A stretch of DNA of 64,000 bases, from NCBI GenBank assembly GCA_016871495.1, contig VHDF01000006.1, positions 1 through 64,000 on the forward strand, written 5' to 3'. Positions within the stretch are counted from its first letter, which is position 1, and each line of letters opens with the position of its first letter. Under the pieces are notes generated by a model. It searched no databases. It saw nothing but the letters and a program-made list of their open reading frames with translations, and had not been told where the DNA came from. The stretch comes from Verrucomicrobiota bacterium (GTDB lineage Bacteria > Verrucomicrobiota > Verrucomicrobiia > Limisphaerales > VHDF01). The position numbers and the translations under genes were made by a program. Positions 39,282 through 48,654 of this stretch are shown in pieces.

Positions 39282-40394
39282 ATGAAACCACGCTTCACCG
39301 GATCTCATCAACCCCTGGCCTCGGGATGGGTAGGGGGATTGGCGTTGATGCTCGCGGGTTCGGTGTGGGGCGCGGACCAGATCGAGTACTCGAAGAAGCC
39401 CGCCAAGTTGGATCTGCCGCCGCAAGGGGGCGCCATGGGAACCTCCCGCCCGTTCGATTTCCTCAAGCCCTCGAGTCCTGCGGGGGGTTTCGTCGAGCCA
39501 CTTCCGAATCCGCTGATGAACAAACCGAATATGTCGAAGAAACTCTTCGAGTATTTGGACCAGAAAAAGAACTGGATGTTTGTGAATCCGAAGGAGGCGG
39601 CGGGCAAAACCTCGCTTCAGGAAATGTTCAAGGTGCAGGAGGAATCGCTCTCATGGGATGGTGCGAAGCCCAAGAAAAGCGTGGAGAAGTTTCTGGAAGG
39701 CGATGACAAGGACAAGTCTGAAGGAACCAACAACGTCAGCAACACCAGCACCAACGAAACCACCCTCACGGAAGACAAACCCAAGACGGGGGAAGGCGAA
39801 ACGGAAAGGCGTGTGAACGCAACCGCCAAAGGCGACGCCCCCCAGAATGAATCCCCTTCCAGCAATCCTCGCAAAGACTCCCCATCGAATGTGGGGAGAT
39901 TAGGGGAAGTCTCCGGAGGATTGAACCCTGGGCCCACCGGTCGGGCTGAGTTCGGGTTGGGTGGTTTTGGCGGCAACAATCCGGTTTTGTCGAAGAATCC
40001 CGAGAATGCGTTGTCGATGCGCCAGCAGCAGCAACTGCGGGATGATCGCACGTCGCGGATGTTGCAGTCCCCATTGGGCGCCCTTTCCGGCGGGGATCCC
40101 ATCAACGTTCGTGGTGATTCGACTTCGGTTCCCGCCAATCCGACCTTGCCGATTCCCAGCGTTGGGGTTGCAGCAAGACCGCCACTGCCAAGACCCGCTT
40201 CGCTTTCGGGAATCGAGTCGGGCAGCGGCAGCTTGCCCACCGGCAGCCTCCCCGCCCGCGCTTCGGCCCTGGAGGAACTCACTTCGAGAACCTTCAACGT
40301 TTCCAGTCCCAACAGCCCAAGCTTCACACCGGCTTCCGCCACAACCTTCCAACCGAGACCGCCCGTGTTGGAGTTCCCCAAGCGACGGTTCTGA
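39282..40394 (+). CDS. Hypothetical secreted protein, low complexity
   Basis: A 370-residue protein starting at ATG 39282 so that a hydrophobic leader (GGLALMLAGSVWGA) is near the start. An upstream start at 39222 overlaps the previous gene. The body is rich in serine, proline, asparagine and glycine, with a repeated threonine/asparagine stretch (NNVSNTSTNETTLTE). No domain is recognised. It is probably a Verrucomicrobiota-specific exported or surface protein. Confidence 0.7.
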   Translation: MKPRFTGSHQPLASGWVGGLALMLAGSVWGADQIEYSKKPAKLDLPPQGGAMGTSRPFDFLKPSSPAGGFVEPLPNPLMNKPNMSKKLFEYLDQKKNWMFVNPKEAAGKTSLQEMFKVQEESLSWDGAKPKKSVEKFLEGDDKDKSEGTNNVSNTSTNETTLTEDKPKTGEGETERRVNATAKGDAPQNESPSSNPRKDSPSNVGRLGEVSGGLNPGPTGRAEFGLGGFGGNNPVLSKNPENALSMRQQQQLRDDRTSRMLQSPLGALSGGDPINVRGDSTSVPANPTLPIPSVGVAARPPLPRPASLSGIESGSGSLPTGSLPARASALEELTSRTFNVSSPNSPSFTPASATTFQPRPPVLEFPKRRF

Positions 40395-40451
40395 TTCCTT
40401 CCGGCACCTCGGCTCAGCCCTCGCTTGCCCCTGAGCTCGCTTCCAGCTCCA

Positions 40452-41666
40452 TCACGCGTCCCAGTGGAAAACCTCGACCGTGGTTCCAGCGGCGATTTGG
40501 CCATCCGGGGGGACATCCACCAAACCTGAGGAGAACGCGAGAGACGACATCATGTGGGAAGCCTGGGGTCCGCTCGGCACCACCGATCCATCCTCCTCCA
40601 TCCGCACCCGCACGAAATGACGGCGAGGGCCTGGGTTCAGTATCGTTTCCGCAAGGCTTCCCCGCGATCGAGGCAAATTCAGATCCCGGGCGCCTTGCCA
40701 CCTCAGAAGCGCAGGCCGGACCAGGAGGACAAACGTGACGAGCGCCGAGACAGGATTGCCCGGCAAGCCGAAAACCGGTCTATCCCGGAGTCGCGAGAAC
40801 ACAAACGGCTTGCCCGGCTTCACGGCGATTTTCCACAGATCAATGACTCCGCCCGCCTTCTTCAGAGCCGGCTTGATCCAGTCGTGGTCGCCCACCGAGG
40901 CACCGCCAGTGGTAATCACTAAGTCGCACGTGGAAACAGCCTCTTCGAGTGCCTTGATGGTCGATTCCTCGGAGTCAGCCACGATCGGAAAACACCGCGC
41001 GACAGCACCGGCCTTTCCGGCCAGGGATTTGAGCAGCGTCCGATTCGACTCGTAGATCTTCCCAGGTTCAGCCGGAGCACCCGGTTCGAGCAACTCGTCC
41101 CCCGTGGCGATCAAACCCACTACAGGTCGCCGTCCCACGACGATCTCAGCCAGACCGAGTGCCTGCGCCATGGCCACCCGACCCGGAGAAAGTCTTTGCC
41201 CGGCGCGCCAAAGCAGCGTTCCCGTGCGGACATCCTCACCCTTCAATCGAACATTCTCCCAAGGCTTTACGGGGTCCATGATTTCCACCATGTCCCCATC
41301 CTCACGCGTATCCTCCTGCATCACCACGGCATTGGCGCCGGGCGGAAGGGCAGACCCCGTGAAGACCCGGGCGCAACATCCACTCCCGACCCGGGACGCA
41401 GGCAAGACCCCGCCGGCGGGAAAGCGTCCGGTCAAACGAAGCTTGAGGGGCTCTTTCGGGTTCGCACCCGCCGTGTCCTGGGCGACGACCGCATAACCAT
41501 CCATGGATGAATTATCAAAGGGAGGTAAATCGGAGGGAGCGGCGGCATCGACCAGCGCGATTCTTCCGGAGGCTTCCTGGAGCGAAATGGTTTCCCGGGC
41601 GGGAGAAGGGAGAGCGGCAAGGATCCGCTCGCGGGCCTCCTCCAAGGGCATCAAGGAAGGGTTCAC
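40452..41666 (-). CDS. moeA: Molybdopterin molybdenumtransferase
   Basis: A 404-residue enzyme that inserts molybdenum into adenylylated molybdopterin. Typical blocks are PPFDNSSMDGYAVVAQD, FTGSALPPGANAVVMQED, GLIATGDELLEPG, ITTGGASVGDHDWIKPAL and FGLPGNPVSALVTF. The start is GTG 41666, overlapping the upstream stop as GTGA; ATG 41651 gives MPLEEARERI and is also credible. No other molybdenum cofactor genes are in the window. Confidence 0.95.
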   Translation of the reverse strand: MNPSLMPLEEARERILAALPSPARETISLQEASGRIALVDAAAPSDLPPFDNSSMDGYAVVAQDTAGANPKEPLKLRLTGRFPAGGVLPASRVGSGCCARVFTGSALPPGANAVVMQEDTREDGDMVEIMDPVKPWENVRLKGEDVRTGTLLWRAGQRLSPGRVAMAQALGLAEIVVGRRPVVGLIATGDELLEPGAPAEPGKIYESNRTLLKSLAGKAGAVARCFPIVADSEESTIKALEEAVSTCDLVITTGGASVGDHDWIKPALKKAGGVIDLWKIAVKPGKPFVFSRLRDRPVFGLPGNPVSALVTFVLLVRPALLRWQGARDLNLPRSRGSLAETILNPGPRRHFVRVRMEEDGSVVPSGPQASHMMSSLAFSSGLVDVPPDGQIAAGTTVEVFHWDA

Positions 41667-42490
41667 GCCGGCTTGGGGGAGTGGAGCAGCGCGGCCAGAC
41701 GCGACAACCCGTCGAGCATGGCGCGTTTGTCGGTCCTCAGCTCATGAACCACGGCGCGTTGATCGCGGGATCCACCGTGCATCTCCCGAATGCGCTCGGA
41801 GAAGAAAGGCTTGGGCACCGAGCGTTGCACGAGCTCGGTTTCCACGCCGCGCACTAATTCGGGAATCAACCCCGAAAGTTCGGGTCCATGGGCAGGGAGA
41901 TATTGTTCCACGAGACGCAACAGCAGCTCGAAATCGGCAACCCGATAAGATTCCGCAAGGAGTGATTTCGACAGCGCGTCGAGCAGCATGGTGGCGCGAG
42001 GAGCAGGGCGCCACACGGGACGACGCGCGATCGCATGCAGCCGGGAGCGATCCTCCGCGGGAACCCAATGCCGGATGCACGCCGCCACAGGCTGCTCCAC
42101 AGGCTGATTGAGATGCAATCGCCGCACGTAACGATCCAAGGTTACCTCGCGAAGTTGAACCTCGAACTCCCCTCCCGAGGAGACGACAAAATGGGATCGG
42201 GTGGGACGACGGGCCAATCCAAGAATCAACGCGTCCACGTCGGAATCGGTCAAGGGCGCGTTTTCGACAAATCTCGAATACCGCGACTGTTCCTGAAGGC
42301 CGGGTGTAAAAGCCGGAGAAAGAATCAGATCCACCTGGTAATCCTCCAAGTCCGGAAAGTCGTTCTTGAAAAAAGCAACAATGTGATCCGCCTCCACTTC
42401 ATGGTGGGATCCAAGATGAACGGCCACTTGGGTGGGAAGCGTACGGGGGGACGCGAGATCCGCATGGATCGCATCCTGGAGGTCGGTCAT
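41663..42490 (-). CDS. Conserved hypothetical protein coupled to moeA
   Basis: A 275-residue protein starting at ATG 42490 (MTDLQDAIHADLASPRTLPT). A start 21 residues upstream at 42553 is possible, but longer frames run into the divergent Rieske gene. It has no signal peptide or membrane helix and is rich in leucine, arginine and histidine. Features such as QVAVHLGSHHEVEADHIVAF and FSERIREMHGGSRDQRAVVH do not match a family I recognise. It overlaps moeA by four bases, suggesting a related role. Confidence 0.7.
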   Translation of the reverse strand: MTDLQDAIHADLASPRTLPTQVAVHLGSHHEVEADHIVAFFKNDFPDLEDYQVDLILSPAFTPGLQEQSRYSRFVENAPLTDSDVDALILGLARRPTRSHFVVSSGGEFEVQLREVTLDRYVRRLHLNQPVEQPVAACIRHWVPAEDRSRLHAIARRPVWRPAPRATMLLDALSKSLLAESYRVADFELLLRLVEQYLPAHGPELSGLIPELVRGVETELVQRSVPKPFFSERIREMHGGSRDQRAVVHELRTDKRAMLDGLSRLAALLHSPKPA

Positions 42491-42623
42491 ACGCGGGAAT
42501 CTGAAGGGCGCCCCGCTCGGACGCAAGCCAACGAATCGAGGAAATCTGGGCATTGCTTCACCCCGGGGATTCTGGCGTAATCGCCGCGTCCCGCGCGACG
42601 AATTCGCCCAATCGAGATTTTCC

Positions 42624-43175
42624 ATGAGCACCATGCCGCACCCTCCTCCGGATGACAATCGCCGGGATTTTTTCAAGAAAACATCGGCCATTGTCGCGGG
42701 CGGAATCCTGGCCGCGGCGCCGCCTCTGGCAGGGGTTCCGATGATCCTGGATCCTCTCCGAAGAAAGTCCGACGCAGGCGCTTTTGTGCGTGTCGCCGCG
42801 CTGGCGGCATTGCCGAACGACGGCGTGCCGCGCAAATTCGCCGTGCTGGCGGATCGCCGCGACGCCTGGAACAAGTTTCCGCGCACGCCCGTGGGCGCCG
42901 TTTACTTGCGGCGCACGCCTGAAGGCCGGATCGAGGCGTTGAACGTGGTTTGTCCGCACGCGGGCTGTTTCATCGATTTCCTGGCGGCCAAGCCGGGCTA
43001 CTTCTGTCCGTGTCACAACAGCGCGTTCGCCCTGGATGGCTCGATCGCGGACGCGAAGAGCCCGAGCGCGCGAGGCATGGATTCGCTGGAGGTGGAAGTT
43101 CGCAACGAGACGGAGATCTGGGTCCGATATCAGAATTTCGAAGCGGGCAAAAAAGAGAAGATCCCCCTCGCATGA
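42624..43175 (+). CDS. Rieske iron-sulfur protein of a cytochrome bc complex
   Basis: A 183-residue protein starting at ATG 42624, with a twin-arginine-like start (NRRDFFKKTSAIVAGG) and hydrophobic helix. The 2Fe-2S ligands are C110 and H112 in CPHAGC and C128 and H131 in CPCHNS. This subunit takes electrons from quinol and passes them to cytochrome c. The stop overlaps the next start (ATGA), so it is coupled to cytochrome b. The promoter should lie between 42491 and 42623, shared with the divergent hypothetical gene. Confidence 0.93.
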   Translation: MSTMPHPPPDDNRRDFFKKTSAIVAGGILAAAPPLAGVPMILDPLRRKSDAGAFVRVAALAALPNDGVPRKFAVLADRRDAWNKFPRTPVGAVYLRRTPEGRIEALNVVCPHAGCFIDFLAAKPGYFCPCHNSAFALDGSIADAKSPSARGMDSLEVEVRNETEIWVRYQNFEAGKKEKIPLA

Positions 43176-44956
43176 AGGCCCTCCTCGATTGGTTCGACCA
43201 TCGCACGGGCGCCCGCAAGCTTCTGCACGAGGCGCTGTTCGAAAATATCCCGGGAGGTGCGCGCTGGCGCTATGTCTGGGGCAGCATGCTCACTTTTGCC
43301 TTCTCGGTTCAAGTGATCACCGGACTGCTGCTCTGGACTTCCTACAATCCCAGCTCCACCACTGCGTGGGAGAGTGTGTATTACATTCAGCATGAGTTGT
43401 GGGGGGGCTGGTTCCTGCGCGGAGTGCATCACTACACGGCGCAGTTCATGACGCTGCTCCTGGTGTTGCATTTGATGCAGGTCGTCATCGACGGGGCGTA
43501 CAAGGCGCCCCGGGAAATGAATTTCTGGTTTGGACTCATCCTCTTCAAACTCGTGCTGGCCCTCTCGCTCACAGGCTATCTCCTGCCCTGGGATCAAAAG
43601 GGGTTTTGGGCCACCAAAGTGGCGACCAACATCGCGGGCATCACTCCCGTCATCGGCCCCTCGCTGCAGAAACTCATCATTGGCGGCACGGACTACGGAC
43701 ATCAAACGTTGTCGCGCTTTTTCGCGCTCCATGCGGGCATTCTGCCGCTGTTAATCGGCCTTCTCATTGTCGGACACATCTACTTGTTCCGTCGGCACGG
43801 CATCACCGCCAAGCAACCGTTGCGAAAGAGAGACGCCGCGTTTTGGCCCGACCAGGTCTTGAAGGATGGCGTCGCCTGCCTCGCTTTGATGGCGGCCGTG
43901 CTGTTTCTGGTCATACGAACCCGGGGCGGAGAACTGGGCGCGCCGGCAGATCCCACTGAGCCTTTCTCCGCGGCCCGACCGGAGTGGTACTTTCTCTTCC
44001 TTTTTCAACTCTTGAAATACTTCCCGGGAACCACGGAAATCATCGGGGCCATCATCCTCCCCGGACTGGCGGCCACCGTGGTTTTCCTGATGCCATTCAT
44101 CGCGCGCTGGAGGCTCGGTCATACGTTTAATGTGTGTTTCCTTTTCATGTTGCTCGGAATCGCCGGACTGCTCACCGGGCTGGCGCTCCGTCAGGACGGT
44201 CGGGATCCCCTGTTTCTCGCCTCGGAGAAAGACGCCGAGGCACAAGCGCAGCGAGTCGTCGAGCTGGCCCAGTCGCCGACCGGCATCCCCCCGACGGGCG
44301 CCGTAAACTTGCTGAGGAACGATCCGCTGACCCAAGGCCCAAAAATCTTCGCGAAGAACTGCGCCAGCTGCCACCGCTATGGCGGCCACGATGGCCTGGG
44401 TCATGAACCCACGGACCCGCCGAGTGCGCCTGACTTGAAAGGCATCGGCACGCGCGCGTGGATCTCGGGATTCCTCGACCCGCAGAAGATCGTGTCCTCG
44501 AATTACTTCGGAGGCAGCCGCCACAAGGATGGGAAGATGGCGGGTTTCGTCCAAAAGAAAGTTTCCCAATACTCCAACGAACAAAGGGATCAGTTGACCA
44601 AGGTCATCGCCGCCCTCTCGGCGGAAGCGAATCTCGAATCTCAGAAAGAACTCGACGCCAGAGAAAGCGGCTTGATCGAAGATGGACGCAAATGGCTGCG
44701 CTCCGAGCTGGGATGCACCGACTGCCATCAATTCCGTGTCAAGGATGAGGACGCCACCGCGCCGGACCTGACGGGATATGGTTCCAAGGACTGGCTGGTC
44801 CGCTTCATCTCCAACCCGGCCCACCCGGATTTTTACGGGAAGAAAAATGACCGCATGCCGCGTTATGCGGACGACGGCGTGCTGACCGAAGCGCAGATCA
44901 GCATGGTGGCCGATTGGTTGCGCGGGGAATGGTTTCGTCCTTTGGCGGAACGCTGA
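43172..44956 (+). CDS. Cytochrome b fused to a diheme cytochrome c domain
   Basis: A 594-residue protein starting at ATG 43172, overlapping the Rieske stop. The cytochrome b part (about 1-340) has the heme-ligand histidine pairs in GVHHYTAQFMTLLLVLHLMQ and FALHAGILPLLIGLLIVGH and the quinol-site block ARPEWYFLFLFQLLKYFPG. The C-terminal part has two heme c motifs, CASCH (397-401) and CTDCH (515-519). There is no separate cytochrome c1 gene beside it, so the fused domain probably replaces it. The complex is likely a quinol:cytochrome c oxidoreductase of the inner membrane. Confidence 0.93.
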   Translation: MKALLDWFDHRTGARKLLHEALFENIPGGARWRYVWGSMLTFAFSVQVITGLLLWTSYNPSSTTAWESVYYIQHELWGGWFLRGVHHYTAQFMTLLLVLHLMQVVIDGAYKAPREMNFWFGLILFKLVLALSLTGYLLPWDQKGFWATKVATNIAGITPVIGPSLQKLIIGGTDYGHQTLSRFFALHAGILPLLIGLLIVGHIYLFRRHGITAKQPLRKRDAAFWPDQVLKDGVACLALMAAVLFLVIRTRGGELGAPADPTEPFSAARPEWYFLFLFQLLKYFPGTTEIIGAIILPGLAATVVFLMPFIARWRLGHTFNVCFLFMLLGIAGLLTGLALRQDGRDPLFLASEKDAEAQAQRVVELAQSPTGIPPTGAVNLLRNDPLTQGPKIFAKNCASCHRYGGHDGLGHEPTDPPSAPDLKGIGTRAWISGFLDPQKIVSSNYFGGSRHKDGKMAGFVQKKVSQYSNEQRDQLTKVIAALSAEANLESQKELDARESGLIEDGRKWLRSELGCTDCHQFRVKDEDATAPDLTGYGSKDWLVRFISNPAHPDFYGKKNDRMPRYADDGVLTEAQISMVADWLRGEWFRPLAER

Positions 44957-44988
44957 GGATCACCGCCACGCGTGCGTGATCGGGGCTT

Positions 44989-45762
44989 ATGGATCTTCAA
45001 TTGCAAGGCCAGCGGGTCGTGGTGTTCGGAGCCGCACAAGGCCTAGGACGCGCGATCGCCGATGGATTCGCAAGCGAGGGCTGCGAGGTTTTTGGTTTCG
45101 ACTTGCTGCACGCCCCCGCATCCACCACTTCGACCGCAAGGTTCGAAACAGGGGATGTGACCTCGTGGGATCGCGTCCGGAGCTTCGTGGACGCCTGCGG
45201 CCCCGTCGATCATATGGTTTACTCGGTGGGGGTGGGATCCGGAAAATTTGGGTTCCCCTTTTGGAATCTGACGCCGGACGATTGGCCCCGAGTGCTGGAA
45301 GTCAACTTGCTGGGAGCGGTGCATGCCGCCCATGCCTGCGCCCCGGGCATGGTTCATCGTCGCAAGGGATCGATGCTTTTTGTCGTTTCCGTGGCGGGCC
45401 AGATGGGATCCCAAACCGACCCGCCCTACAGCGCCGCCAAAGCGGGGTTGATCAACTTTGTTCAATGCGCAGCCAAAGACCTGGCGCCGTACGGAGTGCG
45501 GTCCAACGCGCTTTCGCCGGGCATGGTGCAGACCGGCTTGAATCGTTCGGTGTGGCAGGCCGGACAAAGACTGCTCCCCGAGTCTGCCCGGCAGGACTAT
45601 GAAACATGGGCCAGCGAAAAGATTCGCAAGGTGGCGCCCCTAGGCCGGTGGCAAGCGCCGGAGGAGTTCGCGGCGATGGCGGTGTTCCTGGCCTCCGAAC
45701 ACGCCCGCAATATCACGGGCCAGACTCTGAACATCGACGGCGGCCAAGTCATGCATGCGTGA
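44989..45762 (+). CDS. SDR-family NAD(P)-dependent oxidoreductase
   Basis: A 257-residue short-chain dehydrogenase. The cofactor loop is VVVFGAAQGLGRAIADGF and the catalytic serine and YSAAKAG (tyrosine and lysine) are present in the middle. ITGQTLNIDGGQ closes the fold as usual. It probably oxidises a sugar-derived hydroxyl group; no substrate is read from sequence. It lies 32 bases after the cytochrome gene and converges with the next gene. Confidence 0.93.
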   Translation: MDLQLQGQRVVVFGAAQGLGRAIADGFASEGCEVFGFDLLHAPASTTSTARFETGDVTSWDRVRSFVDACGPVDHMVYSVGVGSGKFGFPFWNLTPDDWPRVLEVNLLGAVHAAHACAPGMVHRRKGSMLFVVSVAGQMGSQTDPPYSAAKAGLINFVQCAAKDLAPYGVRSNALSPGMVQTGLNRSVWQAGQRLLPESARQDYETWASEKIRKVAPLGRWQAPEEFAAMAVFLASEHARNITGQTLNIDGGQVMHA

Positions 45763-45821
45763 AAGGGCGCCCCGGCCCCGTTTCTTCCTCCCCAATTCAT
45801 CGAGACTCGATGGAAGGGGAT

Positions 45822-46694
45822 TCACTCATAGAGCTTGAACAGGCCGGAGTGGTCCAGATCCCCCCAGCCCTTTTCGTGGACGAATTTCTCCCACTGGGCG
45901 CGGCAATTCCGCAAAGTGGCTGATTCGAGCCCTACCGTGTCGGCGAGTTCGCAGATCAGCCGCACATCTTTGAGTTGCAACTCGGCGCGCCCGCCCGCTT
46001 TGAAATCCCGCCGGGCCATGCGGCTGCCGTGCAAATCAAGAATGCGGCTCTCCGCAAAGCCGCCCAGCAGGGCTTCACGCACCCGGGCGGCGTCCAACCC
46101 GGCAAGCTCAGCCAAGCGCAGTGCCTGGGCCACGGCGTCGATCGTTTGGGCAACGATCAATTGATTGGCCAGCTTCGCGACCTGCCCCGCGCCTGGCCCC
46201 CCCAGAGAGGTGACTCTGCGTCCCACGGTCTCGAGGACAGGCCAGGCCCGTCGAACGTTTTCCTCTGCGCCCCCCACCATGATCGAGAGCGTCGCCGCCT
46301 CGGCGCCCACTTGTCCGCCGGACACCGGCGCGTCCACCCAAGGGATGTGAGCCGCGAATCGCCGCGTCTCCGGAACCCCGGTCGTTCCAAAATCGATGAT
46401 CAACGAGTCCGGGGACAAGCCTCCAGCCAAACCCTCCGGACCGAAGACGACCTGTTCCACCACCGCGGTGGAAGTAAGATTGATGCACACGATCTCTCCA
46501 TCCATCGCGCGAGCCAAGTCCGGAAGACTTCGTGCTCGCCGCATGCCCATCGTCTCCGCTTCCGCCGCCGGGCCTTCGCTCCGATTCCACACCCAGACAT
46601 CGGCGCCCGCCGCATGCAGATGCCGGGCCATCGGACGGCCCATGTTTCCCAGTCCCACGAATCCAATCTTGTGTCCAGCCATTCGTTTTTCCAT
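45822..46694 (-). CDS. 3-hydroxyisobutyrate dehydrogenase-family oxidoreductase, possibly L-threonate dehydrogenase
   Basis: A 290-residue beta-hydroxyacid dehydrogenase starting at ATG 46694. The NAD(P) loop is KIGFVGLGNMGRPMARHL; substrate-binding DAPVSGGQVGAEA and the catalytic lysine block KLANQLIVAQTIDAVAQAL follow. Earlier in-frame codons up to 46745 are outside the domain. It is divergent from a DenD-like gene, 96 bases apart, which suggests L-threonate dehydrogenase (LtnD) of tetronate catabolism, but many enzymes share this fold. Confidence 0.88.
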   Translation of the reverse strand: MEKRMAGHKIGFVGLGNMGRPMARHLHAAGADVWVWNRSEGPAAEAETMGMRRARSLPDLARAMDGEIVCINLTSTAVVEQVVFGPEGLAGGLSPDSLIIDFGTTGVPETRRFAAHIPWVDAPVSGGQVGAEAATLSIMVGGAEENVRRAWPVLETVGRRVTSLGGPGAGQVAKLANQLIVAQTIDAVAQALRLAELAGLDAARVREALLGGFAESRILDLHGSRMARRDFKAGGRAELQLKDVRLICELADTVGLESATLRNCRAQWEKFVHEKGWGDLDHSGLFKLYE

Positions 46695-46790
46695 GTTTGA
46701 CACTTGCTCTGAGGTTGAGGATCTGTGCGGCTCGATGCTGCCCATTTCAGGCGGCGGAGCGCAAATCTCGAATCAACAATGTGAGGCATC

Positions 46791-47777
46791 ATGAACGTGG
46801 TCATTACCGGCGGCGGCGGATTTCTTGGAACCCAACTTTGCGCGACTTTGTTGCAGCGCGGTTCGATCACAGGACCCTCGGGCAGCCTCGAACCCATCGA
46901 AAGAATCGTTTTGTTCGACGCCGCATTCAGGTCCCCTCCAGGAGACTCCCGCGTCCGTCAGCAAACCGGCGACATCGGATGCCGCGACGCGGTCTTTGCA
47001 GCGGTGGGACATGATCCCGCGACGTCCATTTTTCATCTGGCTTCCATGGTGAGTGGAGAGTGTGAATTGCGGTTCGACGATGCCTTGCGCGTCAATCTGG
47101 ACGGCGGACGGAACGTCTTCGAAGCGGTCCGCGCCCTGCCTGGAAAGCCGCGCGTTGTGTTTACCAGCAGCATCGCTTGCTACGGAGGAGCCGCGATGGA
47201 GGAACGCAATGGCGATCGCACCAAACTCACGCCCCGCACCACCTACGGGATGACCAAGGTGCTGTGCGAACTGCTGATCAACGACTATTCGCGGAAAGGC
47301 TATTTCGATGGCCGCTCCGCCCGATTGCCCACGGTGATCATTCGTCCGGGCAAACCCAACGCGGCGGCCTCAAGCTGGGCGAGCGGAATGTTTCGCGAAC
47401 CGTTGAAAGGCGAGCCCTGTCCCTTGCCCGTCCGGCGGACACAACCCCATCCCATGACCGGCTACCGGACCGTGATCGATTCCCTGATTGCGCTTCATGA
47501 AGTGGTCGAAGATCGGTTGGGTGACGACCGGGGTTGCGTCCTTCCCGCACACCGGGTCACCCCCACGCTGGCCGAGGAGGTCCTGTTGACCGTCGCCGCC
47601 GAACGCGGGTTGCGGCTGGGGCGAATCGAGGACGCTTTTGACGAACGCATCCAGGGCATTGTGGACCAATGGCCCGAGGACGTGGACGGATCACGGGCGG
47701 AAAGCCTGGGTTTGCCTCGACCTCCAGCGTTGCGAATGATCGTGGAACAGTATCTGGCCGATTTTGGACAGACTTGA
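46791..47777 (+). CDS. denD: NAD-dependent epimerase/dehydratase, D-erythronate dehydrogenase-like
   Basis: A 328-residue extended short-chain dehydrogenase. It opens MNVVITGGGGFLGTQLCATL and has the TSSIACYGG and YGMTKVLCE (tyrosine and lysine) active site. VIIRPGKPNAAASSWASGMF closely matches D-erythronate dehydrogenase. That enzyme oxidises D-erythronate to the 2-keto acid before isomerisation and decarboxylation. The other expected genes (kinase, decarboxylase, isomerase) are not in the window. Confidence 0.75.
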   Translation: MNVVITGGGGFLGTQLCATLLQRGSITGPSGSLEPIERIVLFDAAFRSPPGDSRVRQQTGDIGCRDAVFAAVGHDPATSIFHLASMVSGECELRFDDALRVNLDGGRNVFEAVRALPGKPRVVFTSSIACYGGAAMEERNGDRTKLTPRTTYGMTKVLCELLINDYSRKGYFDGRSARLPTVIIRPGKPNAAASSWASGMFREPLKGEPCPLPVRRTQPHPMTGYRTVIDSLIALHEVVEDRLGDDRGCVLPAHRVTPTLAEEVLLTVAAERGLRLGRIEDAFDERIQGIVDQWPEDVDGSRAESLGLPRPPALRMIVEQYLADFGQT

Positions 47778-47781
47778 ACCT

Positions 47782-47868
47782 TAAACCTCCCGACTCACTT
47801 GATGCTGAAGTTACTCACCATTTCGCACCCCGGCCCGGCGGAGTTTTCCTGCTGGAAACGGCAATTCA
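47782..47868 (+). repeat. CTCCCGACT repeat, copy 1
   Basis: About 87 bases starting TAAACCTCCCGACTCACTTG and including CCCGGCCCGGCGGAGTTTT. It matches the reverse complement of 61820-61905 at roughly 80 percent by eye. It opens the 47.8-48.65 kb repeat island. The stretch from 47869 to 48028 has no gene; a short frame ending LPFIGS could be a degraded gene end. Confidence 0.7.
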
Positions 47869-48028
47869 GCAGCGTCGAGATGCGCAAAAGCTTGAGTGGG
47901 AAAGGCCTGACCAAAGTTGAGGTGGATCCGCAAGGTGATCCATCGAAACTTAAGAAAAGCCTTTGCCGCCAAGATCTTGCGACAGATCGATGCTGATCAA
48001 TTGCCGTTCATAGGGTCAAGCACCTAGC

Positions 48029-48228
48029 CTCAGATATCCTGACCACAAGCGGAAGATGCGGGACGGATGCATAAGGGATGTGAGACCAGAGTGAAGTGAA
48101 GCAGCTCGGTCGCAAGCCGGAGGCTTGCCAGCTTTTAGCCGGTGGTTGAGGAGCGCAGCGACGATACCACCGGTCCACCGGGTCGCCCCAGCATGTGCAT
48201 CCCGGAGGAATGGCAGCGTCGCAGGTAT
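48029..48228 (-). repeat. Multi-hairpin dispersed repeat, copy 2
   Basis: Inverted copy of 17934-18139, sharing GGTGGTATCGTCGCTGCGCT and the hairpin GCAAGCC/GGCTTGC. Both copies contain the same spurious peptide frame WTGGIVAALLNHRL, which is produced by the repeat. It lies directly before copy 1 of the structured 270-base repeat. Confidence 0.8.
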
Positions 48229-48270
48229 CAATACCCAAAACACTCAAGGACAGACATATCGAGCACTTCA

Positions 48271-48540
48271 AGAATCCCAACAGGATTCCGTCCCGAAACC
48301 CAAGGTTGCGAGGAACGAGCTACGTTGGGTCACAGTTCGCCCATGGAAAACAACCCCAACGGGGTTGTGACGAAGTCGTATCTCCATCTTCAGGGGAAAA
48401 GCCACAACCGCGTTGCGGTTGAATTCATTTCCCAACGGCGACCCAACGTAGCTCGTTCCTCGCAACCTTAGGCTGGAGGACACAATCCCTTTGGGATTGA
48501 AGGCCGGATTCCGTCGCCGTAGGCATCGCGGATTCCGTGG
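48271..48540 (+). repeat. Structured 270-base repeat, copy 1
   Basis: The main stem pairs 48299-48330 with 48441-48472 (31 of 32 bases). Inside are hairpins AACCCCAACGGGGTT and CAACCGCGTTGCGGTTG, and at the edges AATCCCAACAGGATT and AATCCCTTTGGGATT. Sequence and order match 61446-61716. The pair G48324-C48447 replaces C61499-G61622 of the other copy, a compensating change. Confidence 0.9.
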
Positions 48541-48608
48541 CCAATTCGCCCTGGAAACAATTACAACGGGAGAGCCATCTCGATGAAGAAGGCGGTGGCC
48601 AAAGATTG

Positions 48609-48649
48609 AACCTCCCGACTAACTTGATGCTCAAGTTAGTCGGGAGGTT
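48609..48649. repeat. Perfect palindrome derived from the CTCCCGACT repeat
   Basis: AACCTCCCGACTAACTTGA (48609-48627) and its exact reverse complement (48631-48649) are separated by TGC. The arm is the same sequence that opens the repeats at 47782 and 61905. Confidence 0.85.
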
Positions 48650-48654
48650 GAGAC

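Noticed and set aside
44957-44985. GATCAC...GTGATC hairpin as a terminator
   Set aside because: There is no T-run after it on either strand and the stem is only six bases.
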